A stretch of DNA of 64,000 nucleotides from Heterodera schachtii (lineage: Eukaryota; Nematoda; Chromadorea; Rhabditida; Heteroderidae), in NCBI GenBank assembly GCA_023374025.1, contig SIJG01000015.1:628483-692482 (forward strand). The letters are read 5' to 3'. Positions 35,772 to 48,375 of the stretch are shown piece after piece. Position 1 is the first letter of the stretch. Each line of letters opens with the position of its first letter. The position numbers and the translations under genes are program-made. The notes beneath the pieces are model-generated. The model was not told where the DNA came from. It did no database searches and saw only the letters and a program-made list of their open reading frames with translations.

Positions 35772-36586
35772 CAGGGGTGTGCGAAATTTCGTGTCGTTTT
35801 CGTTTCATCCCCTTTTTTCGTCGCTTTTTGAGTTTCGTTTTCGTGTTTTCGTTTTCGTCCGTCAAAAAATTTTCGTTTCGTTTCGTTTTCGTATTTAAAA
35901 ATTTTAAATTTTCGTTTCGTTTTCGTTTTCGTCAAACGGAATTTGGACGAAAAAGACGAAAATATTTACACCCTTAAGAATGACTTTTTTTGGAAAAAAT
36001 AAGTCATCTCGTATGCTACATGCCACATTTTTCTTTAAAATTCATTGAAAATTCCAAAATTTTCAAAGTCTGCCCTTAAAATTGCCAATTTTCAGTGAAA
36101 AATGTAAAAAGGTCAAAAATTAAAATTTTCCTTATTTTTGTCAAAAAATAGGCTCAAAATCATTTTTTAAATGCAAGTTTTTTGTCAGCTAAATGCTCAT
36201 TTTTAAATTTTTCTGTTGGGAGCCCTGTATTTAATTAATTTCAATTTTTTCCGGCCTCTCCTATGTGCACAGCCGGACACCAATCCTCTAAAAACTTTCA
36301 AAATAAAATTTTAAAAAACAAAATAATAATAATTTAAAATTTAAATGTTTTTAATTGTGGATTAAATAAATACAAAAAATTTTCGTGTTTTTCGTTTGGT
36401 TTCGTACGAAACGATTATTTTTTCGTTTTCGTGTTTCGTTTTCGTCCAAGAAAAAATTTTCGTTTCGTTTTCTTTTTCGAGTTTTAAAATTTTAATTTTC
36501 GTTTCGTGTTTCGTTTTCGTGAAAAATAAATATTTTCGTTTCGTTTTCGTTTTCGGAAACTATTTTTTTGGTTTTCGCACACCCCA
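35772..36586. mobile_element. hAT-like non-autonomous element, 815 bp, in gene B 5' flank
   Basis: Terminal repeats CAGGGGTGTGCGAAA and TTTTCGCACACCCC(A) are flanked by ATGGGGAG (35764-35771) and TTGGGGAG (36587-36594), an 8-bp duplication with one mismatch. Gene A has the uninterrupted site (GATGGGGAGAGGGG). Ends are rich in TTTCGTTTTCG. Near 36212 lies TTGGGAGCCCTG, the terminus of the element type found at 10288-11632, so the interior may be nested. Confidence 0.88.
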
Positions 36587-36689
36587 TTGGGGAGAGGGGA
36601 ATTTGATAAGCAAAATAGGACATGGCACCCGCCCTTAATGAGGGGGAGGCCAAGCGAATTTTAAAAAGCCAAATGCAATGGGTTTATTG

Positions 36690-37057
36690 CAGAGTTTCGG
36701 TCTCAAAATTTTGAAAATCCTCATTTCAGCCATAAAAATCCTCATTTGCTACTAAAATACCTCAAAAAAATCCTCATTTAGCATGAAAAATCCTCATTTT
36801 TTAATGTTTAAGATTTGAAGAAAAAGTTCGAACATTTTGCCAAATATACCTAATTAATTTTTCAAAAAATCATGCGTTTTTGTCACTTTTTTATCAAAAG
36901 ACCACAAAAATCCTCAAATTTCTCAAAAGACCACAAAAATCCTCAAATTTCTCAAAGACCACAAAAATCCGCAAATCCTTATTTCCAAAAAAAAAAACCT
37001 CTTTGACCCTCTAAAAGACCCCAAAATGAGGCTAAATCCTCAGATATCGAAGCTCTG
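36690..37057. mobile_element. hAT-like MITE, 368 bp, perfect TSD GTTTATTG, upstream of gene B
   Basis: Begins CAGAGTTTCGG and ends CGAAGCTCTG, flanked by GTTTATTG at 36682-36689 and 37058-37065. The interior has short direct repeats (CCACAAAAATCCTCAAATTT). It ends 86 bp before the gene B ATG. Shrunken relatives sit at exactly the same distance from genes A (28593-28678) and C (about 54375-54573). Confidence 0.9.
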
Positions 37058-37142
37058 GTTTATTGAGTTTTATTTATTATTTAACCAACACCACATAATC
37101 AATCGCTACGCCATTTAAGCATTTAATTCATTAGCTTTCCAG

Positions 37143-39354
37143 ATGAACGCAACCATTTTTCTACTGTACACAATTTGCTTTTTGGCCTATTTATCCCATG
37201 GAATGGAGGACAATGGAAAAAATGGTGGAAGGAAGTTGTTGAAGCAGGGAGGAAATCTGCTGGTGAAAAAGGGAGTAGTGAAGACATTACACAAAAATTC
37301 GAATGCCGCAAAAGATCCTGTTTCTACAGTACCCCAAAACATCCAGAGTTCAAATTCTAAGGAACTAGTGAAGAAATTACACAAAAATTCGAATGCCGCA
37401 AAAGATCCTGTTTCTACAGTACCCCAAAATATCCAGAGTTCAAATGCTATGAAAAATCCACAACGCACAGGCGCGCAATTGTGTTTCGAGAGTGACGCTC
37501 CTGTTACTGTTACTGCATTTTATATTGAAAAGAAAGAACGTTTGGGTACATCAGTGCCAGAAAAACGGAAAATGAATGATAAAGAAACCATTTGGCAATG
37601 TGTGAAGATAAAAGAAATATTTTGGTTTGGATTGGATGATAAAAAAGTGGTCACCTTCAAAAATGCTAAAGGAGAGGTAAAAAATAAAAATAAATTGTTT
37701 TTCAAAATATTGATATGCCTACACATTAAAATTTCAGTCATTCTGGTCGAAACAATTTATTTTTTTGTATGGTAAATATTGATCAAATAGTTCCCAAACT
37801 CAAAAAAATTCTGGCACTTTTTAAGCCTGAAAAAGGGCAAGCGCGCCCCTAATTATATTTTTCCAACCCATTTCGAACCTTTTTACATCGATTCTGACCG
37901 CTTTTAAGCATTTTTGAGTTTTGGGACTACGATCAATATTTTCCTTTAGTATATATTTTGAAAATGTTTAAAAAACTGAATTAGTTTAATGTAATAATTT
38001 CTTATTTTAGGTGTTGGGCAGTGCGACAGTTGGAACATTATCATTCGTAAATGAATCAGCTGAACGAAAAGAAGAAGATCCTTTGTGTTTATACTTTACA
38101 GTTCAATGTAGAGATTATTATCATTTTCGTGATGATGAAATAAATACCGATGTGCCGAGAGTCATTATCCTTTACAAAGAAAAGGTAAAAAAATTAAAAA
38201 TTTTTTGAATTTTTTATACCCTGCGATTTTTTGAAACTTTAAACATCAGGCGAAAATAAAAAAATAAAGACCAAGACAACTTGTCGATTTTTTTGTGTTT
38301 TTATACCCACAAATGTAATGGATTAAATAAGTTATATATATCAATTAATTACACAATTAAGTTGATAAAATTTAAGGATCCAATTCAATTAACTTTTCAG
38401 AGCAAAAATACCCCTTTTTTGTTCTTCAAAAAAGTGAAATTGCAATTCAAAAAAAGAGATTGGTTCAAAGTTAAAGCCTTTCGTGGTAATAATGAGATGT
38501 ATTCGGATCAAATAAAGGCACATGTACAGAATGGTAATAAAGTATGGGAATATGTGATGATAGCTGTTTATGAAAAACAATGGAATGGGTTGGATGACAA
38601 TGAAAAGATTACTTTCAAAGCTTTCAAAAATGAAAACGATAAATTAGGAGAGGTAAAAAATATAAAAATTAAAAATGTTTATATCTTTTAGTAAATTGAC
38701 AAAAAATAAAATAACTGTACCTGTGGCGCCAAAAATACTCTGACATCATTTTGCGCTCACTAAGTGAACACAAAACTAAAACGAATGACATAAAAAAAAA
38801 TTAATTTTTAATTTGAATAAATTTATTCAAAATGCATATTTAAACATAATTTTTTAATGCTCATACTAAATGCATTTAAATGGTCATTTTGTCGAATCTA
38901 ATATCTAACAAATGGTTTAGCGCATAATTTTTTTTTAAATTTTTTACTATTTTTTAACACAATGAAAACATTTTCTGCCAAGATGCATGAAGAAAGTTTT
39001 TTTTTTTGAATAAATATTTAATTCCATTTTAGGATTAAATGAATTGTGTTAAAATTTATTGAATTTTTTAGTTAAAAATTTATTTGCTTCAAAAAATCTT
39101 ATTTTACCTAATAGATTTTGTTGAATTTTGCGTTTAAATTGTTTGCCATATTTTAGGTGTTGGGCAGTGCAACAGCTCAATTATTGGTTAAAACTACTAC
39201 AGTTTGGTTACACTTTTATGAACCTAAAGATTATTATTATTATTGTAGCAATGAATATGATTATTATGTCAAAAAATATGACAATCATGGTGTATATTAT
39301 AAAGATGACAATGGTAATGCATCTCAATGGAGCCGTACCAAGCTTCTCTTTTAG
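37143..39354 (+). CDS. Secreted repeat/two-domain protein, gene B
   Basis: Exons 37143-37676, 38011-38184, 38401-38652 and 39157-39354 give 385 residues. Same plan as gene A, but only two 30-residue repeats. Domain 1 is changed near the end of exon 1 (YIEKKERLG, IFWFGLDDKKVVTF) and exon 2 start (TLSFVNESAERKEE). Exons 3 and 4 are identical or nearly identical to gene A. Introns 2 and 3 and the 3' flank are almost base-for-base the same, so A and B are a recent duplicate pair. Intron 1 lacks the transposon seen in A and C. TTTCCAG abuts the ATG. The translated open frame of exon 3 extends upstream of its acceptor but is intronic there. Confidence 0.85.
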
Positions 39355-39384
39355 TTCAATATGCAAACTGAAAGATGGCTTTTT

Positions 39385-39416
<32 letters not shown>

Positions 39417-41210
39417 GTTGTTGTTGTTGTTTCTTTGGTTTAATTGTTATTAGAGACCAGATATGAGTATTCTCTTTACAGCCTTTTTTCAGGCTTTGTA
39501 TGATTTTCAAAAATTCAACAAAACTTTGCCAGGGACCATCTCGGAATGCTGGGTCTTTTTTTGTTGTTAATTTCGCTACCCAACAAAAATTTATTGAGAT
39601 TTTACGGAATTTACAAAAATTGAAATTAAATTGGCAATGGTAGTCTCTAAAATATTCCTTGAAACTGGTGATTTCATTAAAAGAATTTTGAAAAACTTTG
39701 AAATGACCGCGGGCGCCTGACTATTCGTACTGTAAAGTTTGGAGCTTTCTTACGGTATTTAACAAATGCTTTCCCCTATTATCATATGTAAACTGGGACT
39801 GTCATCATTTTTCAAGGCTTTGTATGTATTTTAAAATGTAAAAATTGAACTTTAAATTAGTAACGTTGAAATTCTCATAGCAACTGAAAATTTCATAGTA
39901 ATGGTTTAAAATTTTAAGTGAAAGAAATATTCCTTAAAAATTTTTTTAAAAAACTCCCAGGGACTGACTTTTTGTGCCCTTTTCGTATCGTTGAGATTGG
40001 GATCTTTGTTACTGTAACTCTGGCGGCAAGTAATTGCAAAAATCAAGCAAAAAAGTAATTTTTGCTTTTAAAGAATTTTCAAAAATAAAAGTCATAATCT
40101 AATTTTTTTTTCAAATTTTTTGCAATATTAAACATAGCTTTCCTTTCATCACATGTAAACGCGGTCTGTCATCATTTTTTGTTTTTTTCTGAAAGGCAAA
40201 TGATTTCTTTTCCAATTTAAATTTATACTGTAAATTAACTAGCAATTTCAAAATTTTCTTTTTTCTGCATATTTTGTTTCTGTAAAAGTCAGGATTGGCC
40301 TATATTTCAAAAGAATTTAAAAAATCAGTTTTTAAAATTTTATTTTTCTAGAGGCTAATTAATGACTTTTACAATTTTAGGGCATTTTTTAACATTGCAA
40401 ATTGTCTATTTTTTAACAATTTTTTTTTCTGCATAAACATTTGGACATATTTTGTCGAAAGAAAATGTGTAATAGGTAATGTAGGAAAATAAAATGAGAT
40501 TATTTTGTTTTTTTTTAATTTTATCTTTTTTTTAATTCGAATTTTATGTTTAGTTTAGAAAATAATACCTTTGAATTTACCCAGATCTTGATAAATATTA
40601 CTAAAAAAAATTTATGAAAAGAATAGATAATTGAAAAACGCATTTGTATGAATTGATGTCGATAAGTGCGAAAAATCATTTTTCTGTGCTTTTCTTTTTT
40701 AATTTCTTTCGCCAAAATAAATGAAAAAACAACCTATACGGCGCGAAATTTGTTAAGAAAGAAGGGAACATATCGAACTGTAAAAATATGAAAATGCATA
40801 TAAATATTCAATAAAAAAATTATTCTTACAACTATGGGAGTTTATCATAAAATAATCGAAAGTAGAATAAAAAATTGCGAGCATTTTTTAAAAGTTGGTT
40901 TTTTGTTCGAATTTGGTTCCTGGGGGTAGTAGTTAGTGTCTACAAATCCACCGGATTACGGTAGTGACTTCACCCAAGCCAAAAGGTATTGGCTTGGTCC
41001 CAAACCTATTGCAAGGGTGCAAGCCATCTGAGCGCCAGCTGTTGGCAGCCTGCCAGGGCCATCTGAGGCCCAGAACGCAAACCTATTGAATAATTCTGAA
41101 ATTTTTTTAAATTTTTTAAAATTATTTTTTTGATTATTTTTTTATTCGAAATATTATTATTAATTTTTAATTCGAAATAATTCTGCCGCAGGCACTCGGC
41201 CATGAGACCA
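39355..41210. other. 3' flank of gene B
   Basis: An ATT then GTT triplet run at about 39386-39430, then sequence matching the gene A flank. It includes TGATATGG-free AT-rich DNA, the CCGGATTACGGTAGTGAC block at about 40955 and CCAAACCTATTGCAAGGG at about 41000. No gene. The open frames at 40521-40715 and 41006-41203 (minus) lie in repeat sequence. Confidence 0.6.
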
Positions 41211-41478
41211 CTTGCCAGAAAAAGGATAATTGTCCACTATATGCTAGAAAGATGATGACGTCATCACTGCAAGGGGTACGGTAGTCCGGTGAAAATATCC
41301 AATAAATAATCTATAGGCAAGCGGACTCGAACTTTTGGTCTGCCACCAAACCCAACACACTACCACTCTGCCACGTGAGCACTAGCCAGAAAAAGGATAA
41401 TTGTCCACTATATGCTAGAAAGATGATGACGTCATCACTGCAAGGGGTACGGTAGTCCGGTGAAAATATCCAATCAAC
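41211..41478 (-). repeat. tRNA-derived SINE, one full unit plus a headless unit
   Basis: Read leftward from 41382, a tRNA-like head has an A box (TGGCAGAGTGGTAG) and a B box (AGTTCGAGTCCGC). The body follows (GGATATTTTCACCGGACTAC, ATGATGACGTCATCATC, GGACAATTATCC). The body alone is repeated at 41387-41475. Acceptor and T stems do not pair well, so this is not a working tRNA. Relatives lie at 58697-58884 and 59608-59665. Confidence 0.72.
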
Positions 41479-44400
41479 AAACGATATGAATATAAATTTA
41501 AAAATTTTTTAATTCCTTTAATGTTTAGCCTTAACTTTATAGTGAAAATTCAATCGCTCATAATTTTTCGAGTTGTGATCTGAAAAATCCTAGATTTTGC
41601 AGGGTAACAGCTGAGAACAATACCTAATTTATACTTTTTTCCCCGCTTACTAGGCCTTGTTAAAAATTTTTTAGGTTTTCTGATTTTCTGTACTTTTTCA
41701 ATTTTTTGCAAAATTAATTCATAAATATTTTTTCGTGCGCTTCTGATCACTACTCGATAAATGAGTGATTGAATTTACACTAAAAAGTTAAGCCTAAACT
41801 TTTTGGCACATTTAAAAAGCAATTAAAAATTTTTAAAAATTTTATTCATCTCCTTTTTTGATCGAAAAAGCATCAGAGTGCCTTATATAAAATGTATATA
41901 AAATTCGGTGCGTTTCTGATCACTTTCTGGAAAAATATTTATGAATTAATTTTGCAAAAAAATAATGGAACCAGAATTTCAAAAAAAAAATTTTTCATGA
42001 AATGAGTATCTAATTTTAAAATAGGTTAATTCTCGTCCTTTCAGTATCCCTGCAAAGTTTGGAGCGCTTCTGATCACTACTCTAAAAATTATGAGTGATT
42101 GAATTTACACTAAAAAGTTAAGCCTAAACTTTTTGGCACATTTAAAAAGCAATTAAAATTTTTAAAAATTTTATTCATCTCCTTTTTTGATCGAAAAAGC
42201 ATCAGAATGCCTTATATAACATGTATATAAAATTCGGTGCGTTTCTGATCACTTTCTGGAAAAATATTTATGAACTAATTACTCAATAAGCCCAAGCCTA
42301 TTAAGCAGTTTCGAAATCGGTTGGGCAAAAATCGCTAAGGGTGGGCAAAAATAGCTAGCTTAATCTATTAAAACCTAGAAAAGGAGCTCTTTCTAATGGT
42401 GTCATCGGTTCTGGATTTGGTTCAGAATGCGCAGAGCTATACTCAAAATTTAAGCCTAGAATTAATTTTGCAAAAAATAAAAATAAATTCGTGCATCTTT
42501 AAAAATTCATAAAAAATTTAGAACCCAGAGTTGAGTGAGTTAGCATCATAATTGTGTGTTTCCTTGTCTTAAGGATGTAATTAATATTGAATTTTCACGA
42601 AAAAGTTAAGCCTAAACTTTTTCGCATATTTAAAAAGCAATTTAAATTTTTAAAAATATTATTCATCTCCTTTTTTGGTCGAAAAGCATCAGAATGCCTT
42701 ATATAACATGTATATAAAATTCGGTGCGTTTCTGATCACTTTCTGGAAAAATATTTATGAACTAATTTTGCAAAAAATTGGAAAAGTACCGAAAATTGGA
42801 ATATCTAAAAATTTTTAAAGAAACTTTATGGGATAGTTAATTAATTATATAAATGAGAATTGTTCTCAGCTGTTACCCTGCAAAATCAGGGATTTTTCTG
42901 ATCACTACTCGTAAAATTATGAGTGATTGAATTTTCACGAAAAAGTTAAGCTACATGTTATATAAGGCACTCTGATGCTTTTTCGATCAAAAAAGGAGAT
43001 GAATAAAATTTTTAAAAATTTTTAATTGCTTTTTAAATATGCCAAAAAGTTTAGGCTTAACTTTTTAGTGTAAATTCAATCACTCATAATTTTTCGAGTA
43101 GTGATCAGAAGCGCTCCAAACTTTGCAGGGATACTGAAAGGACGAGAATTAACCTATTTTAAAATTATATACTCATTTCATGAAAAAAATTTTTTTTGAA
43201 ATTCTGGTTCCATTATTTTTTTGCAAAATTAATTCATAAATATTTTTCCAGAAAGTGATCAGAAACGCACCGAATTTTATATACATGTTATATAAGGCAC
43301 TCTGATGCTTTTTCTATCAAAAAGGGAGATGAATAAAATTTTTAAAAATTTTTAATTGCTTTTAAATATGCGAAAAAGTTTAGGCTTAACTTTTTTTTGT
43401 GAAAATTCAATCACTAATAATTTTTCGAAAACTGATCGGAAATAAACCAAATTTGCAGGTTAACAGTTGAGATAAAGACCTATAATATGTTTAAATTTTG
43501 CTTTCCTACGGGTCCTTAGAAAAATTTTAACTTTTTGGGGGGTTCATTATTTTTTGAAAATTCAATCACTCGTAATTTTACGAGTAGTGATCAGAAAAAT
43601 CCCTGATTTTGCAGGGTAACAGCTGAGAACAATTCTCATTTATATAATTAATTAACTATCCCATAAAGTTTCTTTAAAAATTTTTAGATATTCCAATTTT
43701 CGGTACTTTTCCAATTTTTTGCAAAATTAGTTCATAAATATTTTTCCAGAAAGTGATCAGAAACGCACCGAATTTTATATACATGTTATATAAGGCATTC
43801 TGATGCTTTTCGACCAAAAAAGGAGATGAATAATATTTTTAAAAATTTAAATTGCTTTTTAAATATGCGAAAAAGTTTAGGCTTAACTTTTTCGTGAAAA
43901 TTCAATCACTCATTTATCGAGTAGTGATCAGAAGCGCACGATATTTTTTAAGTACATCCTTAAGACAAGGAAACACACTATTATGATGCTAACTCACTCA
44001 ACTCTGGGTTCTAAATTTTTTATGAATTTTTAAAGATGCACGAATTTATTTTTATTTTTTGCAAAATTAATTCTAGGCTTAAATTTTTGAGTATAGCTCT
44101 GCGCATTCTGAACCAAATCCAGAACCGATGACACCATTAGAAAGAGCTCCTTTTCTAGGTTTTAATAGATTAAGCTAGCTATTTTTGCCCACCCTTAGCG
44201 ATTTTTGCCCAACCGATTTCGAAACTGCTTAATAGGCTTGGGCTTATTGAGTAATTAGTTCATAAATATTTTTCCAGAAAGTGATCAGAAACGCACCGAA
44301 TTTTATATACATGTTATATAAGGCATTCTGATGCTTTTTCGACCAAAAAGGAGATGAATAATATTTTTAAAAATTTAAATTGCTTTTTAAATATTTTTTA
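41479..44400. repeat. Complex nested palindrome region
   Basis: Several inverted pairs. Arms of about 42180-42950 and about 43560-44340 mirror around 43255 (GCAGTTTCGAAATCGG at 42305 against CCGATTTCGAAACTGC at about 44213). A second pair, about 41930-42130 and about 43050-43250, mirrors around 42590 (AGGTTAATTCTCGTCC at 42023). All arms are built from one module: TTTCTGATCACT, TGAGTGATTGAATTT, AAAAGTTAAGCCTAAACTTT, TTTATTCATCTCC and AAAGCATCAGA. No ORF longer than chance. It may be a compound fold-back transposon. Confidence 0.8.
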
Positions 44401-45295
44401 CAGAAAATTAGAACAAAATTATCTTCGTAATTTTTATGAATTTTTTTTTGTTAAAAAAGAAATGAAAACTCCTATAAAAACCTAATTACACGGCAATATT
44501 CAAATAATTAATGAAATTTAAGGTTCAACCATGAAAAAAAATGAAATCACAAGTAAAATTAAATCAGGCTCTAAATTTTTTTGCCTAATTTTCAGGTTGG
44601 TGTCAATTTTCCATCCTCCATTTTTTTTGCTGTTTTTTGAAAATTTTTCTTTCAAGAAAATGAATTAATTTTTATTTTTAAATGAAATTTTTTATTTTTG
44701 TTGATTCGTTAGTTTTAGAAATTCAATGTTTTTTATTTATATTCACAAATATGGAATTGTTCATTTTGCGTCATGCCGAACATGAACGTTTGTAAAATTG
44801 CACTGGGCTGGACATTGGCGCCATCCGTTGGCACAACGCCAATTTGTGCCAGAATCAATTGCAATGTCCACATTATGGTACATTTATTATGTAAAAACAT
44901 TTTTAATATTTTAAAAAATGAGAAATAATTTTTAATTTATTTTCCAAAATTTGAGGATAATTTTTAAAAAGTTAAATATGGAAAAATGAATTTAATTGCA
45001 CTGAACCAAATTCTTAAAAATTCATTAAATTTTCATATGAACCCCGAAAATTTTTCTTTGTTGTTTAAAATTTCCCAGAACAAATTTTAATTAAAAACTA
45101 AATTAAAATTTATTATAATTAAAGACCTTAACTATAATTAAGTCATTTTCAAAGTAACAATGAAACAAAAATAAGAATAAAAAAACAACAAAATAAATTA
45201 AAATAGATTTCTAATGAAAATGCCTAAACTTTCCTTATAATGAGACTTTTTAAATAAGCAATGAATTTTCCAAGGCATTAACCCTTTACTGAAGG
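44401..45295. other. Mostly featureless AT-rich stretch with one small minus-strand ORF
   Basis: 44733-44873 (minus) reads MWTLQLILAQIGVVPTDG then about 25 more residues to a stop. Its base composition is coding-like and GC-richer than its surroundings, so it may be a gene fragment or terminal exon. I see no splice partner and do not recognise it. The rest holds nothing identifiable. Confidence 0.35.
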
Positions 45296-46025
45296 ATAAT
45301 CAATTTCTTTAATATGTGCTTGGCTTTGTATCTTCCCACATAAGTGATCACTTTCTTAACATTGTACTTAATTTCTTTAATATGTACTTGGAAATGTATC
45401 TTCCCACATAAGTGATCACTTTCTTAACATTGCACTTAATTTCTTTAATATGTACTTGGATTTGTATCTTCCCAAATAAATGATCACTTTCATCACGATG
45501 TACTCATTTTCCTTAATATGTACTTGGATTATCTTCCCAAATAAATGATCACTTTCATCACGATGTACTCATTTTCCTTAATATGTACTTGGATTATCTT
45601 CCCAAATAAATGATCACTTTCATCACGATGTACTCATTTCCTTAATATGTACTTGGATTATCTTCCCAAATAAATGATCACTTTCATCACGATGTACTCA
45701 TTTTCCTTAATATGTACTTGGATTATCTTCCCAAATAAATGATCACTTTCATCACGATGTACTCATTTTCTTAATATGTACTTGAATTTGTATCTTTCCC
45801 ACATAAATGATCACTTTCATCGCGATGTACTCAATTTAATATGCCCTTGGAATTGTACCCATCCTAAAAATGATCACTTGCATAACATTGTACTCAATTT
45901 CTTTAATATGTAATTTGGAAATGTGATCACTTTCATCGCATTGTACTCAATTTTCTTTGTTATGTCCTTAAAATTATACCCACCCTAAAAATGATCACTT
46001 TCATAACATTGTACTCAATTTCTTT
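45296..46025. repeat. 65-bp tandem array (TGATCACTTTCATCACGATG family)
   Basis: Units of about 65 bp: CCCAAATAAATGATCACTTT, CATCACGATGTACTCATTTT, CCTTAATATGTACTTGGATT. Divergent units lie at both edges (TTCTTAACATTGTACTTAAT on the left). The same family forms the 56-bp array at 62969-63620 and lone copies at 33190-33310, 48035-48115 (inverted) and 61675-61740 (inverted). Confidence 0.92.
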
Positions 46026-47055
46026 GAAAGGCACATAAAAGGCGCGTTGATTTAAGAAAAAATCAGTCAGTCTTAGTAATAAACTTTACTGTCAAGCTCA
46101 TTATTAAGACCGCTATTTTTAGTTAGCATTTTGCCTGAATGAACCGCTGTTTTATTCATCGGGTTTTTCGGTTTTTGGCGATTTAATGACTTTTTTCGTA
46201 CATTTATTCATTTTTGTGACTATAATAAGAAATGGTTACGCCTTTTAAACCGCCCGGCCAGTTAGCTTTTTCCTTACCCTTTTCATTATTTTCCGAAAAA
46301 TTTTTTCACTAAATTAACCAAAAAAAGAATTTCAATTTCCTTTATTCTTTTAATTTCTTTATTTATGAAAGAAAATTTCAGAGAAAATCTAGCCCTTCGT
46401 AAAAAGTACATTTTAAGCCATTTAAATTTATTCAACAATTAAATGCGCTCATTTCCTGTGGTTGCTTTTGTTTTGTTTATGATTTTGGTACACAAAACTC
46501 ATCAAGATGAACTTAATGGTTAGCAAGCTTTATTCTTTATTTTTATTTATTTAAATCTAATTTTGTGTATTACAATTAGGGCTGCAAATTTTTATATTGC
46601 CAAATTAAAATTAAGCGCTTTTTGCTGGCAAATCCTACTATTTTGGTGAACATGTTAATTTTTAGCTATTAATTAAAAAATAGGTATTTTTCGATTATAT
46701 TGCTTTTTGGAAATGGTATATAGGTAAACCAAATGTTTATTTTTATTTTTTTAAAACTACCAAATACTAACTAATTAATTAAGCACTCATTAATCGTTGT
46801 AGAAAGAAAATCTTTTTGATCGATTATATTGCTTTTTGGAAATGGTATATAAACAAATTACTAACTAATTAATTAAGCACTCATTAATCAATTGAATTGT
46901 GATAATGCCAATGCCAATGCCAACAACATCAACAACAACATATAATGATTGCTATAACAATGTTGTCATTTGCTATGTTTGTTTTTAGCATACGTTCTTT
47001 GTGTTGGAGGGAATGATGGATGAATGAAGTAAATTCCGCCAATTTTGGTGGTGTC
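46026..47055. other. No feature seen
   Basis: AT-rich sequence. ATTATATTGCTTTTTGGAAA with AACTAATTAATTAAGC appears twice (about 46695-46795 and 46824-46890), a local direct duplication of about 130-bp period. 46908-46940 has CCAATG and CAACAACAT runs. No gene. Confidence 0.5.
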
Positions 47056-47370
47056 ATGGCAACTCGTACACAGGGCAACTCGTACAAAAAAAATTTTTCT
47101 AAGAATTTTCACTAAAACTTAGAATTTATAGATAAAAAAAAATCTAAATGTATTTAAAAAAAAATTCTTTAAATTTTTTTTTACTAATTTCTCAGCTTAT
47201 TTTTTTATTTCTTAAATTTTTTGAAAATTTAAGTGTTTTAAAAAGTTTTTCTAGGCTAGAAAATCCATTTAGATTTTTTTTCTATAAATTCTAAGTTTTA
47301 GTTGAAAATTCTTAGAATTTTTTTTTGTACGAGTTGCATTTGTACGAGTTGCCTTTGTACGAGTTGCCAT
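47056..47370. mobile_element. Fold-back element FB5 with tandem terminal motif
   Basis: The left end has GGCAACTCGTACA twice. The right end has TGTACGAGTTGC three times. The arms then mirror through AATTTTTCTAAGAATTTTCA, TAGAATTTATAG and AAATCTAAATG around a centre near 47210. 315 bp, no coding capacity. The repeated end motif resembles the GGCAACTCATCCAC array at 10828 and the GTTCGTACAATGG ends of FB2. Confidence 0.82.
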
Positions 47371-48375
47371 TGACCCAATTTTGGTGTAGATTTTTTGCAA
47401 CATTAATGCTTTGGCATAATCCGAACTCTAAGAAGTAATGAAACAAAAAATTTTTTGATTTAAGGCGATTTTTAAACAAATTCTTTTGTTTACTTCGGTT
47501 GCTAAAAAATTTGATTTTTTATGCGATTGCTTACAATAAAACTGAGAATTAAGAAGAAAAAAGAATTAACCCTTTAAAAAACGCTTTAGGAAATTTTTTG
47601 TGCTTGCTTTAACTTTGTGAACCTAAATTAAAGTTTTTTTTTTCAAAATTTTCCATGAAAAATAAAGCACCAAATTTCTTAATTTATATTTCTAAGAAAG
47701 GCAGAATGATTTTTAGTTCACAAAAGCTCATTTTGGCGGAATTACTATGCAAGCAAAAATTGAACTTTCAAATTATAGCCAAAATTTTTTCATTTTTAAA
47801 AATGAATGTTTATTGAAAACTAGAAATTTCACTAAAAAAAGATTCTAAAATTCTAAGTGACCACGAAGGCCTGATTGCCCGCCCCATTATTTTACTAAAA
47901 TGGGGACTTTACATTATACACTCACTATACATGGCAATATAAAGTAAAATTCGATCACGAATTTCTTCTTTTAATCCATGGCAAAAAAAAAATTAACTTT
48001 TAAATAATAAAATTTAAATTATTTTGAATTGAAAGTGATCACTTATGTGGGAAGATACAATTCCAAGTACATATTAATGAAATTGAGTATATTGTGATGA
48101 AAGTGATTGTGAGCACTGGTTTAAAATTTAGTCATTTTTCAATATTGATCTATTTTTTAATTTTCCAATCAGAATTGTTCAAATATGAAACAATATTTGC
48201 CTAATCACAATGACCAGATCAAAGGTAGTTTTTAGGAAACGATCTATCACCGCTCAACTCTTATACAAATTTTTTATTTTCAGAGAAAACTTGTAAATTT
48301 TATTATGATAATTAATCTTTGTTTTTTATTAGCACATAAATATAACGATTTTATAAAATAAATACCCTTCAGTAG
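47371..48375. other. No gene; one inverted copy of the TGATCACTTTC repeat
   Basis: 48035-48115 reads GAAAGTGATCACTTATGTGG then ACAATTCCAAGTACATATTAATGA in part, the reverse complement of the 65-bp array unit. The remainder is AT-rich with no supported feature. Confidence 0.5.

Noticed and set aside
41313..41382. Functional tRNA gene (minus strand)
   Set aside because: A and B boxes are present but the acceptor, anticodon and T stems do not pair. The same head recurs in SINE copies.
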